Below, one piece after another: positions 7,420 through 13,629 of a stretch of 14,240 nucleotides of DNA (the stretch's first letter is position 1; the number at the start of each line of letters is the position of its first letter). The translations under genes and the position numbers were made by a program. Origin of the DNA: Chlorobiales bacterium (lineage in GTDB: Bacteria; Bacteroidota; Chlorobiia; Chlorobiales; Chlorobiaceae); assembly GCA_022360355.1 (NCBI GenBank), contig JAKSCY010000105.1, forward strand, positions 1 to 14,240, in the 5' to 3' direction. The notes under the pieces were generated by a model, which had not been told where the DNA came from, did no database searches, and saw only the letters and a list, made by a program, of their open reading frames with translations.

Positions 7420-8430
7420 TTACACCATCCATCTGCCGATATGCTTTGCTGCGGTAAAACTTCCCCACGCCAGTACCGCAAGCAATTGCCCGTCATCAGG
7501 ATAGTGGTTTGAAAAAACCGACACCTCTGCAGACGTTATACGATAGGGCGCAAGCGCAGCCAACAGGGCAAGCTCTCCTGCCGCCCTTGACGCACCACTG
7601 TATTCTCCGAGAATCCGCCCGACCCATGCACTGCCCGACCCGGGGTCTTTACCATCCCAGGCACCGATCGCACGGCTGACCGACTCCCTGACTTGTTCCG
7701 GCAAAACCCTTTCTCCTGCACTATCAACAGCCCTGGAAAAAGCGGTATACGCACCCGCTATGCATGGCGATGACTTTGCCCAGCCAAGGTCTTCGGGCAG
7801 CTCGGCACGGGGAAGCAGATCAAGTGAAGTACATGGTTCCCTGCTTAAACGAATCGCCCTGCCGAAAAACCACGAAGCCATCCGCATCGCTGCCTTCCTT
7901 AATTTTCCTTTATCGAACGGCAACGGAGATGGTCCCAGAAGTATTGATACCATACGGTTGATGTAATGGAAAAACACGGCGGTGCCGATAAACTCAGGTG
8001 CCTCACCGGCAGAAAACGGCGGTGAAAGAAGTTGTGCCGAACCGGGTGAAAGAGTTGCTGAAGCCCATCCGGCAGCCTTTCGAACATCCGTGTCCGCAAT
8101 GGTATCGTACCGCCCCGTCGAAATTGCAGCGGCATAATCCTTTCCCGAAGAAGCAAGAATCATGATACTGTGAGCATCGACGCAGTAGGGGCAGCGATTG
8201 ATCATGGAAACAGTAGCTGCAACCACCTCTTTAAGATCACGGCGAGCATCGCCGACAAGCAGCGACTCCCGACATGCCATCCACGAACCTGCAAGCAACT
8301 CAGGCAACGGAAGGTGCAGGGTAAAGGGCTCGACTCGTGCACCGAACTCCCGCTGAATCTGCTCCAGCGTCCGGGCTGACAGCTCAGCTCTTGTGATCCG
8401 GGAATATGAACTGAAATACCTTATCGCCAT
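7420..8430 (-). CDS. AhpD-like / carboxymuconolactone decarboxylase family protein
   Basis: 336 residues from the ATG at 8428-8430. The frame stays open to a TTG at 8511, but that 27-residue extension is Arg/Ser-rich and looks non-coding. The N-terminal half has the AhpD-type active site: E68, then CPYC at 80-83, then H87. The spacing E-x11-C-x2-C-x3-H equals that of mycobacterial AhpD, where the two cysteines form the redox centre and Glu and His relay protons. A peroxidase or thiol-disulfide role in the cytoplasm is therefore likely. The C-terminal half (about 175-336) looks like a second, related helical domain ending in LAVLAWGSFTAAKHIGRW, without a CxxC pair. Typical AhpD proteins are about 175 residues, so this is a two-domain form. 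It ends 6 bases from the convergent kinase gene, and a four-helix membrane protein gene lies upstream on the same strand. The substrate is unknown. Confidence 0.8.
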   Translation of the reverse strand: MAIRYFSSYSRITRAELSARTLEQIQREFGARVEPFTLHLPLPELLAGSWMACRESLLVGDARRDLKEVVAATVSMINRCPYCVDAHSIMILASSGKDYAAAISTGRYDTIADTDVRKAAGWASATLSPGSAQLLSPPFSAGEAPEFIGTAVFFHYINRMVSILLGPSPLPFDKGKLRKAAMRMASWFFGRAIRLSREPCTSLDLLPRAELPEDLGWAKSSPCIAGAYTAFSRAVDSAGERVLPEQVRESVSRAIGAWDGKDPGSGSAWVGRILGEYSGASRAAGELALLAALAPYRITSAEVSVFSNHYPDDGQLLAVLAWGSFTAAKHIGRWMV

Positions 8431-8571
8431 ACATCCGGATTCTTGACCGGCTCTTCGGTCGAACAGAGATGAACACCGATGTTCAAAAGCTCTTCCCTTG
8501 TTTTCCAACAAGGACTACCCTAAAATCCCGCTCGCCTGCCTCATAAATTGTCGTGCGGGGACAGTTGGGTA

Positions 8572-8589
8572 GATCCGGGTAACCCGATC
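8572..8589 (-). other. Small stem-loop downstream of the four-helix membrane protein gene
   Basis: GAT-C-CGGG-TAA-CCCG-ATC can fold into a seven-base-pair stem with one bulged C. It begins five bases beyond the stop codon of the minus-strand gene ending at 8594. There is no T-run, so it is at best an mRNA-end structure. The rest of the 163-base gap (8431-8593) holds no gene I can support. Confidence 0.25.
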
Positions 8590-8593
8590 ATTG

Positions 8594-9064
8594 TCAACGT
8601 TTTTCAAGGATGGCAGCAATCGCCATTCCATCTGCAAGAGCTATACAAGCCCAGAAAAAAAGTTCGAGGGCTATCAGTTGCAACGGTTCGCCAAACATGT
8701 TAAACGGGGTAAAAAACTCCCAGAAGAGAAACGTCATGACAAAAACGAGAAACGAGAAGCGAACTCCCCGATTGACGACGCCCCCTGGCCATGACGGAGC
8801 CACCCACCGGAAAACATAAGCATGGGCGATGCCGAACAGGATAATACCGGAAATTATAGGCGCAGGAGTGTTGACAACAAGTGGTATCGGCTCGATTTCC
8901 GTCCAGACGGCAATGAGCTTGCTGCTTTGAGCCGGAGACTTGAGCAGGATTCCATCACCGTTCCAACCGAAACCGAGAAGGCGGAAAGTAAGCAGCATGA
9001 CGACATTCATAGATACCCCACCGGCCATCCCGGCCAGAATCGTTTTACCGTGCATTATCCTCAT
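8594..9064 (-). CDS. Hypothetical four-helix membrane protein
   Basis: 156 residues, strongly hydrophobic, with four probable transmembrane helices at about 7-29, 66-87, 102-122 and 128-152. The soluble loop between helices 1 and 2 (about 33-64) is the main hydrophilic part. The motif TPFNMFGEPLQLIALELFFW (118-137) looks conserved-family-like, and the protein ends in a short basic tail (LEKR). I recognise no catalytic motif and cannot assign a function. The start is well supported: AGAAGG on the minus strand (9070-9075) lies 5 bases before the ATG at 9062-9064, favouring it over the in-frame ATG three codons later. It lies 44 bases downstream of ribH and upstream of the AhpD-like gene on the same strand, so it may belong to a gmhA-ribH unit, but nothing ties it functionally to riboflavin or heptose synthesis. 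Confidence 0.8.
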   Translation of the reverse strand: MRIMHGKTILAGMAGGVSMNVVMLLTFRLLGFGWNGDGILLKSPAQSSKLIAVWTEIEPIPLVVNTPAPIISGIILFGIAHAYVFRWVAPSWPGGVVNRGVRFSFLVFVMTFLFWEFFTPFNMFGEPLQLIALELFFWACIALADGMAIAAILEKR

Positions 9065-9069
9065 ATGAG

Positions 9070-9076
9070 CCTTCTT
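9070..9076 (-). promoter_or_regulatory. Shine-Dalgarno that fixes the start of the membrane protein gene
   Basis: AAGAAGG on the minus strand, 5 bases before the ATG at 9064. It is one of the few good Shine-Dalgarno sequences in the window. It selects the first of two closely spaced in-frame ATGs. Confidence 0.6.
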
Positions 9077-9108
9077 GCTGGTTTTTCAACCCAACCGGGT
9101 GTCATCAA

Positions 9109-9576
9109 CTACACCTGCCGGTAAAGATTCACCATTTCAATGGCGGCAAGGGCGGCATCAAAGCCTTTGTTGCCGGCTTTGGTTCCGGCACGCTCGATCG
9201 CCTGTTCGAGGTTGTCGGTGGTGAGTACGCCGAAGGTGATGGGAATCATGGTTTCAAGACCCGCCTGGGCAACACCTTTCGTTGCTTCTGCTGCAATGAC
9301 GTCGTAATGAGAGGTCGCCCCCCTGATAATGGCACCCAGGGTTATTACCGTGTCAAAGCGGCCTGACAAGGCTGTTTTTTTAGCAACCGCAGGAAGTTCG
9401 AAAGCACCCGGGCATTTAACAATCTCGATATTTTTTTCGGCACCTCCATGACGAAGGATGCAGTCAACGGCACCTTCGACAAGTTTCTGACCGATAAAGT
9501 CATTGAACCGGGAAACTACCAGTGCAAACTTCATGTTTTTTGCATCAAGCGTACCTTCTATCGTTTTGATGGCCAT
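9109..9576 (-). CDS. ribH: 6,7-dimethyl-8-ribityllumazine synthase
   Basis: 155-residue lumazine synthase. It condenses 5-amino-6-ribitylamino-uracil with 3,4-dihydroxy-2-butanone 4-phosphate to make the direct precursor of riboflavin, and typically assembles into pentamers or 60-mer capsids. The sequence shows the N-terminal VVSRFNDFIGQKLVEGA substrate loop (20-36), the KCPGAFELP motif (54-62), and the phosphate-binding and catalytic segment LGAIIRGATSHYDVIAAE (80-97). The general-acid/base histidine is H90 (equivalent to B. subtilis His88). ITFGVLTTDNLEQAIERAG at 113-131 completes the fold. Length is standard. The ATG at 9574-9576 lies 32 bases downstream of the gmhA stop on the same strand, so they are probably co-transcribed. 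No other riboflavin gene is in the window. Confidence 0.97.
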   Translation of the reverse strand: MAIKTIEGTLDAKNMKFALVVSRFNDFIGQKLVEGAVDCILRHGGAEKNIEIVKCPGAFELPAVAKKTALSGRFDTVITLGAIIRGATSHYDVIAAEATKGVAQAGLETMIPITFGVLTTDNLEQAIERAGTKAGNKGFDAALAAIEMVNLYRQV

Positions 9577-9608
9577 AAACTATTACATTTAGCTGTTATA
9601 AGTTATAG

Positions 9609-10193
9609 TTACCCGCAATATCCCATGATCCTTTCAATACAGTCGATAATAACGTGCCCTATGGCAATATGACATTCCTGCACACGGTCTGCCGCCTCTG
9701 CATAAGGCACGACAACAGACAGATCCGCAACATCCTTGACGCATCCGCCGTCCCCTCCGAGCAGAGCAAGAGTGTGGAGCCCGAATGACCGACCTTGCCG
9801 AAGTGCGTTATACACACTCATGCTGTTGCCGCTGGTCGAGATTCCGAGGATCACGTCCCCCTCATTGCCATAAGCTTCAACCAGACGGGCAAAAACATTA
9901 TCGTAGCCCAGATCATTCGCTCCTGCCGTAAGGGCGGAAGTATCCGCTGAAAGTGCAATTGCCGGAAGAGCTTTTCTGGGAACGCTGCTCCTGTAACGGA
10001 TTGTCAGCTCGGTGGCAATATGCTGTGCATCGGACGCACTGCCTCCGTTGCCGCAAAGCAGCAGCTTGCCCCCTGCTTCGAAAGAACTCGCAATAACCCG
10101 GGCCATGGACACCATTGCCGCACTTTGCGTTTCGGCAACCTGCTGTTTGAGCCGTGCACTGAACAGCAAGGCCTCGCGCGTAAGGTCCTCCAT
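9609..10193 (-). CDS. gmhA: Phosphoheptose isomerase (sedoheptulose 7-phosphate isomerase)
   Basis: 194-residue SIS-domain protein from the ATG at 10191-10193. It isomerises sedoheptulose 7-phosphate to D-glycero-D-manno-heptose 7-phosphate, the first step towards the ADP-heptose used in the LPS inner core. Motifs are [20 protein letters not shown] (41-60) with H58 and E62, the SIS loop ISTSGNS (118-124), and [11 protein letters not shown] (170-180) with Q172 and H180. These match the E65/Q172/H180-type active-site residues of E. coli GmhA. This start gives the family length (E. coli 192) and aligns with its N-terminus. An alternative ATG at 10242-10244 has a GGAA five bases upstream and would add 17 residues. 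The frame stays open further to a GTG at 10436, but the extra residues do not look like GmhA. ribH follows 32 bases downstream. Confidence 0.92.
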   Translation of the reverse strand: MEDLTREALLFSARLKQQVAETQSAAMVSMARVIASSFEAGGKLLLCGNGGSASDAQHIATELTIRYRSSVPRKALPAIALSADTSALTAGANDLGYDNVFARLVEAYGNEGDVILGISTSGNSMSVYNALRQGRSFGLHTLALLGGDGGCVKDVADLSVVVPYAEAADRVQECHIAIGHVIIDCIERIMGYCG

Positions 10194-10296
10194 TTTGTTA
10201 TCCGGGACTGAACAGCGTCCGGTATCCGGAAATTTTTCCTGCATTACAATTCCGTCGACCCTGAGAAAATACTTACTGGATAATAATATAGTAAAA

Positions 10297-10336
10297 CCTG
10301 TATAAACAGGAACTTCGCCTCTGATACAGCCCTGTA
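10297..10336. repeat. Pair of short inverted repeats with CTGTA/TACAG half-sites
   Basis: CCTGT (10297-10301), ATAA, ACAGG (10306-10310), and then TACAG (10325-10329), CC, CTGTA (10332-10336). Both palindromes are perfect in their arms and their centres lie 27 bases apart. They sit about 50-140 bases before either possible gmhA start and 160-200 bases before the stress-protein gene. They are compatible with a dimeric repressor site, but nothing identifies the regulator. Confidence 0.35.
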
Positions 10337-10471
10337 AGATCCATTCGATCCCGAATACCGATACCGACGGCGAACACCGAAAGAAGAAAAATCCCCTTCC
10401 TTTTTCTGAAACAACTGCCAACTTGTCACTCGCCACTACTATATATACGCTGCATTTTTTTACCTTTCCAT

Positions 10472-10491
10472 AGGAGCGTTAACCAATGTAA
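10472..10491 (+). promoter_or_regulatory. Start-stop mini-ORF (ATG TAA) with strong Shine-Dalgarno upstream of usp
   Basis: AGGAG at 10472-10476 is followed, after 9 bases, by ATG (10486-10488) and immediately by TAA (10489-10491). The usp ATG at 10498 is in the same frame six bases later. The Shine-Dalgarno is correctly placed for the mini-ORF but 21 bases from the usp ATG, too far for direct use. Translation of usp may therefore depend on re-initiation after the start-stop element, or on another mode. Confidence 0.5.
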
Positions 10492-10497
10492 ACCGCC

Positions 10498-11367
10498 ATG
10501 AAAAAGATCCTTGTTCCGACGGATTTCTCAGATCATGCCTCGTATGCATTTGAGGCAGCTGTCAGTATAGCGCGTAAAGGCGACGCAGAACTGCATCTGT
10601 ACCATGTCATAGAAGTTCCTGACTACCCGGAAATCACTGATATCATTGCATACCGTGCTCTTGGCAGCACAAATGTTCTTGAAGAAATCGAAAAAAAGCT
10701 TGCCCAAACCAGCGAATGTGACCTGTGCAGTGATATCAAAGTCACCTATTCGGTAGATTTCGACACACCATACGAAAAAATTTCCCGGAAAGCCCTCGAC
10801 GAACAGTTCGACCTTATCGTTATCGGTTCCCACGGCAAGCAGGGGATCAACAGGATTCTTGTCGGTTCCACCACTGAAAAGGTTATCCGGCACTCCCCTT
10901 GCCTGGTGCTTACAGTCAAGGAACCTGTCTCCTATTTCTCACCTTCCAATATTGTGTTCGGATCCAATTTCTATGGTGAAATAGCGGAAGGATTTGCCGC
11001 TCTGCAGGATATTGCGGCACTCTATGACGCCACACTGCACCTGCTCAAGGTCAACACACGGTCGCATTTCGAAACCTCCAGGTACAGCAGGCAGTTGATG
11101 GAACGTTTTGCCGAGGGACAACAGCTCAGCAATTACACCATAAACATCTATAACGATGACAGCGAAGAAGAGGGTATACTGCATTTTGCCCGGGACATGC
11201 AGGCTGACCTTATCTGCGTACCGACACATGGAAAAACAGGTCTTTCTCATCTTATCGGAGGCAGCATTGCGGAAAGTGTTTCAGAGCACGCCTACCGGCC
11301 GGTGCTGACCTATAAAATCAAACCGGTAAAGATTGAATACGGAGTCATTGGACCTTTCCGTAAATAA
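10498..11367 (+). CDS. Tandem universal stress protein (two UspA domains)
   Basis: 289 residues made of two UspA-type alpha/beta domains, about 1-142 and 148-274. Domain 1 begins MKKILVPTDFSDHASYAFEA. It has the ATP-binding signature G110-x2-G113-x9-G123-S124 within GSHGKQGINRILVGSTTEKV. Domain 2 has the corresponding THGKTGLSHLIGGSIAESV (243-261) with a G-x2-G-type loop, but a diverged first strand (SNIVFGSNFYG) lacking the usual VPxDxS. Domain 1 is therefore more likely to bind nucleotide. USPs are cytoplasmic ATP- or AMP-binding proteins linked to survival under starvation, redox or energy stress; the partner here is unknown. The ATG at 10498 matches the family N-terminus exactly. The leader carries an in-frame ATG-TAA element with the only good Shine-Dalgarno. 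The gene is divergent from gmhA and converges with the channel gene. Confidence 0.92.
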   Translation: MKKILVPTDFSDHASYAFEAAVSIARKGDAELHLYHVIEVPDYPEITDIIAYRALGSTNVLEEIEKKLAQTSECDLCSDIKVTYSVDFDTPYEKISRKALDEQFDLIVIGSHGKQGINRILVGSTTEKVIRHSPCLVLTVKEPVSYFSPSNIVFGSNFYGEIAEGFAALQDIAALYDATLHLLKVNTRSHFETSRYSRQLMERFAEGQQLSNYTINIYNDDSEEEGILHFARDMQADLICVPTHGKTGLSHLIGGSIAESVSEHAYRPVLTYKIKPVKIEYGVIGPFRK

Positions 11368-11381
11368 GGGCCCCTCTATTT
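11362..11381 (+). terminator. Weak hairpin overlapping the usp stop codon
   Basis: AAATAAGG (11362-11369) pairs with CCT-C-TATTT (11373-11381), with one bulged C and a GCC loop. The hairpin includes the TAA stop and is not followed by a clear T-run, so a role in termination is only a possibility. Confidence 0.25.
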
Positions 11382-11400
11382 ATTGTCATAAGCGGTTCAA

Positions 11401-11496
11401 ATGCAAGGCGAACGGAGCGTAGAAACCGGAGTGTACATAGAGTACATGAAGGTCCTCAGCGAACCGGCCTGCCGCAAACCTTGCAGAACCTTGCAT
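11401..11496. repeat. Imperfect long palindrome spanning the 3' end of the channel gene
   Basis: ATGCAAGG (11401-11408) is the perfect inverse of CCTTGCAT (11489-11496). At the centre TGTAC (11432-11436) faces GTACA (11442-11446) around ATAGA. CCGG blocks occur in both arms (11426-11429 and 11464-11467), and the rest pairs imperfectly. The right arm also holds a tandem decamer, AACCTTGCAG then AACCTTGCAT (11478-11497). The right arm lies inside the last 13 or so codons of the minus-strand channel gene, and the left arm lies beyond its stop at 11456. From memory, sequences with a GGAGTGTAC...GTACATGAGG apex occur as dispersed intergenic repeats in several bacteria. That cannot be tested with one copy here. 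Confidence 0.5.
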
Positions 11497-12274
11497 CATC
11501 ATCATGATCAATGGTCTTGCAACAGGAATCTATCTTTGACAAGTCGGTATGTATCTGTTTGTTCATGGAGGCCATTTCCGCAGATACGATCCCTGTCGGA
11601 ACAGCTATAATGCTGTAACCGATGATCATCAACATTGCTGCAAGTGCCTTGCCTGGAACAGTCTGGGGTAATATGTCGCCATATCCGACCGTGGTTATGG
11701 TTACAATCGCCCAGTAAACCCCTTCCGGAATGCTGTGAAAACCATGCTCCTCACCTTCTATCAAATACATGAGCGCCCCGATGATGCTGACCGTGATCAG
11801 TACAAAAAAAAGAAAAAACAGAATTTTACGGCTCGAGGCAAGCACTGCATTCCTGACATACTCCCCCTCTTTGACAAACTTCACAAGCTTGAGGAGCCTG
11901 AAAATTCTGAGCACCCGGAAAAAGCGTATAACAAGAAGGTATTGTGTACCGGGGAACAAAACACTGAAGTAGGTTGGCAGGATCGAGAGGAGATCTATAA
12001 TTCCGAAAAAACTTCTGGCGTAGCGTGGTTTGTTGGAAGCAACATACAGCCGCATGCCGTATTCAACAGTGAACAGGATGGTAAAAAACCATTCCAGACC
12101 ATAAAAAAAACCTCCATAAACTTCGTGAATGCCGGGAACACTGTCAAGCATGACCACTATAACACTCAGAATAATCGCAGCAATCAGGAAAAGGTCGAAC
12201 ATCTTTGCCGGCACGGTATCGTAATCGAAAATGATGTGCGCAAGCTTCTCCTTGAACGTTCTCGATGGGGTCAT
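11456..12274 (-). CDS. Voltage-gated potassium-channel-type ion transporter with C-terminal Cys-rich tail
   Basis: 272-residue six-helix channel subunit of the Kv/ion-transport family, predicted to form tetramers in the inner membrane. S1 lies at about 27-47, S2 at about 56-78, S3 at about 88-107 and S5 at about 150-172. The voltage-sensor S4 (114-133) shows basic residues every third position: R117, R120, R123, R126, K129, K132. The pore helix leads into the K+-selectivity filter TTVGYGD (194-200), and S6 runs from about 207 to 232. The tail SCCKTIDHDDDARFCKVCGR (250-269) resembles a zinc ribbon whose first knuckle is altered. The ATG at 12272-12274 has AAAGG about 10 bases upstream, overlapped by a hairpin. 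It is separated from hemE upstream by an intrinsic terminator and so is its own unit. K+ selectivity is inferred from the filter; gating and role are unknown. Confidence 0.92.
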   Translation of the reverse strand: MTPSRTFKEKLAHIIFDYDTVPAKMFDLFLIAAIILSVIVVMLDSVPGIHEVYGGFFYGLEWFFTILFTVEYGMRLYVASNKPRYARSFFGIIDLLSILPTYFSVLFPGTQYLLVIRFFRVLRIFRLLKLVKFVKEGEYVRNAVLASSRKILFFLFFVLITVSIIGALMYLIEGEEHGFHSIPEGVYWAIVTITTVGYGDILPQTVPGKALAAMLMIIGYSIIAVPTGIVSAEMASMNKQIHTDLSKIDSCCKTIDHDDDARFCKVCGRPVR

Positions 12275-12286
12275 AACGTTTTAGCC

Positions 12287-12324
12287 TTTAGAGATTCATA
12301 GCAACCTGATCCTGATTCTCTAAA
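12287..12324 (-). promoter_or_regulatory. Inverted repeat in the leader of the channel gene
   Basis: TTTAGAGATTCA (12287-12298) and TGATTCTCTAAA (12313-12324) are inverse copies with a single mismatch around a 14-base spacer. On the minus strand the 3' arm ends in TAAA, directly before the GG of the AAAGG Shine-Dalgarno, so the RNA hairpin could hide the ribosome-binding site. As DNA it could equally be an operator. Confidence 0.4.
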
Positions 12325-12372
12325 AAAGAATATACTAAAACAAAAAGTGACGAGTGTTGCATGTATGAGGGA

Positions 12373-12410
12373 CAAAAAAAACTCCGCTTTTCCCTGAAGT
12401 AAAGCGGAGT
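12373..12410 (-). terminator. Intrinsic terminator of hemE
   Basis: On the minus strand a perfect 10-base-pair stem, ACTCCGCTTT / AAAGCGGAGT (plus positions 12401-12410 and 12381-12390), encloses a 10-base loop. It is followed by a run of eight T (plus-strand A 12374-12381, the first shared with the stem end). It lies 27 bases after the hemE stop and is the clearest terminator in the window. It separates hemE from the channel gene. Confidence 0.9.
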
Positions 12411-12436
12411 CGAGAGAGAAAGAAAACAGAATAAGC

Positions 12437-13492
12437 TTAGTGATACTTGGTACTTTCCTCCTTAACGAAGTCAACAAGGCATTTAAGATTTTCCGGATCG
12501 ACGTCGGGAAGAATACCATGACCGAGGTTGAACACATGGCCGGAACGTTCAGTATGTTTTCCAAAGCGTTCGAGAATTTTTGCCGCTTCGGCCCGGATTT
12601 TATCATGGGTACCATACAGTACCGTCGGGTCCATGTTCCCCTGCAACGTCACACGGTCCTTAAGCTCGGCGCGGGCTTTTGCAATATCCATGTTCCACCC
12701 TAGTCCCATGGCGTCACAGCCGGTATCGGCAATGTCCGAAAGAATGGTGTTGCAGTCTTTGGAGAACACTATCACCGGGGTATCAGGGTATTTGGTCTTG
12801 ACTGCCTGTACACTTTCCTTGATATAGGGAAGAGCAAACTCACGATAATCATCTTCGGACAGGGCACTTGCCCAGGAATCGAAAATCTGCACGGCATCGG
12901 CACCCGCGTCAATCTGCATAAGAAGATACTCGGTAATAACACTTGAAATCTTGCTGAGCAGCATGTGCGCCATTTTCGGCTCACGGTACATCATTTTCTT
13001 GGCAAACGCATAGTTCTTCGAACCACCGCCTTCCACCGCATAGGTAAAAAGAGTCCAGGCTGCACCGGAAAAACCAATCAGCGGCACCTTACCATCAAGC
13101 TCCTTCTTGGTAAGGCGAAGAGCATCCATGACATAACCGAGTTTTTCATTGATATCGGGTATAATCAAACGATCGATATCCACCTGAGAACGGATCGGAG
13201 GAGTAAGCCGGATGCCTTTTGACTCAATGATCTCGACATTCATACCCATAGCTTCGTTGACGACAAGGATATCCGAGAAAATAATGGCTGCGTCCACTCC
13301 AATGATATCAACCGGCTGGATGGTAACCTCTGTGGCAAGTTCAGGGGTTTTGCAAAGTGTCAGGAAATCGGTTTTTTCCCTGACTGCACGGTACTCCGGC
13401 AAATAACGCCCTGCCTGACGCATCACCCAGATTGGCGTTCTTGGTACCGGCTGCCGTTTCAACGCCCGAAGAAAAAGATCGTTTTTGAGCAT
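12437..13492 (-). CDS. hemE: Uroporphyrinogen decarboxylase
   Basis: 351-residue enzyme that decarboxylates the four acetate side chains of uroporphyrinogen III to give coproporphyrinogen III, in the tetrapyrrole pathway towards haem and, in a phototroph, (bacterio)chlorophyll. The N-terminal signature IWVMRQAGRYLPEYR spans 21-35 with R25 and R29. The catalytic aspartate lies in IFSDIL (D74), the second signature GFSGAAWTLFTYAVEG is at 140-155 with Y151, and the conserved H325 lies in NLGHGI. These correspond to the substrate-binding Arg, Asp86, Tyr164 and His339 of the human enzyme. I chose the ATG at 13490-13492, which gives the usual N-terminus MLKNDLFLRA. A TTG four codons upstream is unlikely. 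No Shine-Dalgarno is visible. It ends in a strong terminator and lies 184 bases downstream of the SdhE/HdrB-like gene. Confidence 0.97.
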   Translation of the reverse strand: MLKNDLFLRALKRQPVPRTPIWVMRQAGRYLPEYRAVREKTDFLTLCKTPELATEVTIQPVDIIGVDAAIIFSDILVVNEAMGMNVEIIESKGIRLTPPIRSQVDIDRLIIPDINEKLGYVMDALRLTKKELDGKVPLIGFSGAAWTLFTYAVEGGGSKNYAFAKKMMYREPKMAHMLLSKISSVITEYLLMQIDAGADAVQIFDSWASALSEDDYREFALPYIKESVQAVKTKYPDTPVIVFSKDCNTILSDIADTGCDAMGLGWNMDIAKARAELKDRVTLQGNMDPTVLYGTHDKIRAEAAKILERFGKHTERSGHVFNLGHGILPDVDPENLKCLVDFVKEESTKYH

Positions 13493-13629
13493 GCTGCAAT
13501 GCAATGTTTAGAAAAGTTATGAAAAACACTGCCCACCTGCGTTCATGTTTCCCCAGGGTGAGCGCAATCACAAGAAAGTGCTAAGCTACGCTTTTTTGTA
13601 CGTTTTTAAAATAGCCGGGCAGCCAAACG

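Larger units (their letters stand above)
10194..10497. other. Divergent intergenic region gmhA / universal stress protein
   Basis: 304 bases between divergent genes. It holds two short inverted repeats built on the same half-site, CCTGT-ATAA-ACAGG at 10297-10310 and TACAG-CC-CTGTA at 10325-10336, which could be operators or leader hairpins for gmhA. On the plus strand a TTGTCA (10423-10428) is followed by an AT-alternating stretch TATATATA (10440-10447), a plausible but poorly spaced promoter for the stress-protein gene. AGTGGCGAGTGAC reads on the minus strand at 10425-10437 and resembles the AGTGACGAGT motif found elsewhere in the window. The gmhA frame is open here up to 10436 but is judged non-coding beyond 10244. 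Confidence 0.4.

Noticed and set aside
8431..8511. N-terminal extension of the AhpD-like protein to a TTG
   Set aside because: The 27 residues are not family-like and the ATG at 8430 gives a clean N-terminus.
10245..10436. N-terminal extension of gmhA up to a GTG at 10436
   Set aside because: Adds 64 or more residues not found in GmhA proteins and covers the likely promoter region with its palindromes.
11735..12301. Plus-strand reading frame of 188 codons over the channel gene
   Set aside because: Antisense to the S1-S6 and TTVGYGD coding sequence; the Lys/Asn-rich translation is the mirror of hydrophobic codons.
13582..13597. AAGC-TAC-GCTT hairpin followed by T's on the plus strand
   Set aside because: Four-base-pair stem only, and no plus-strand gene ends before it.
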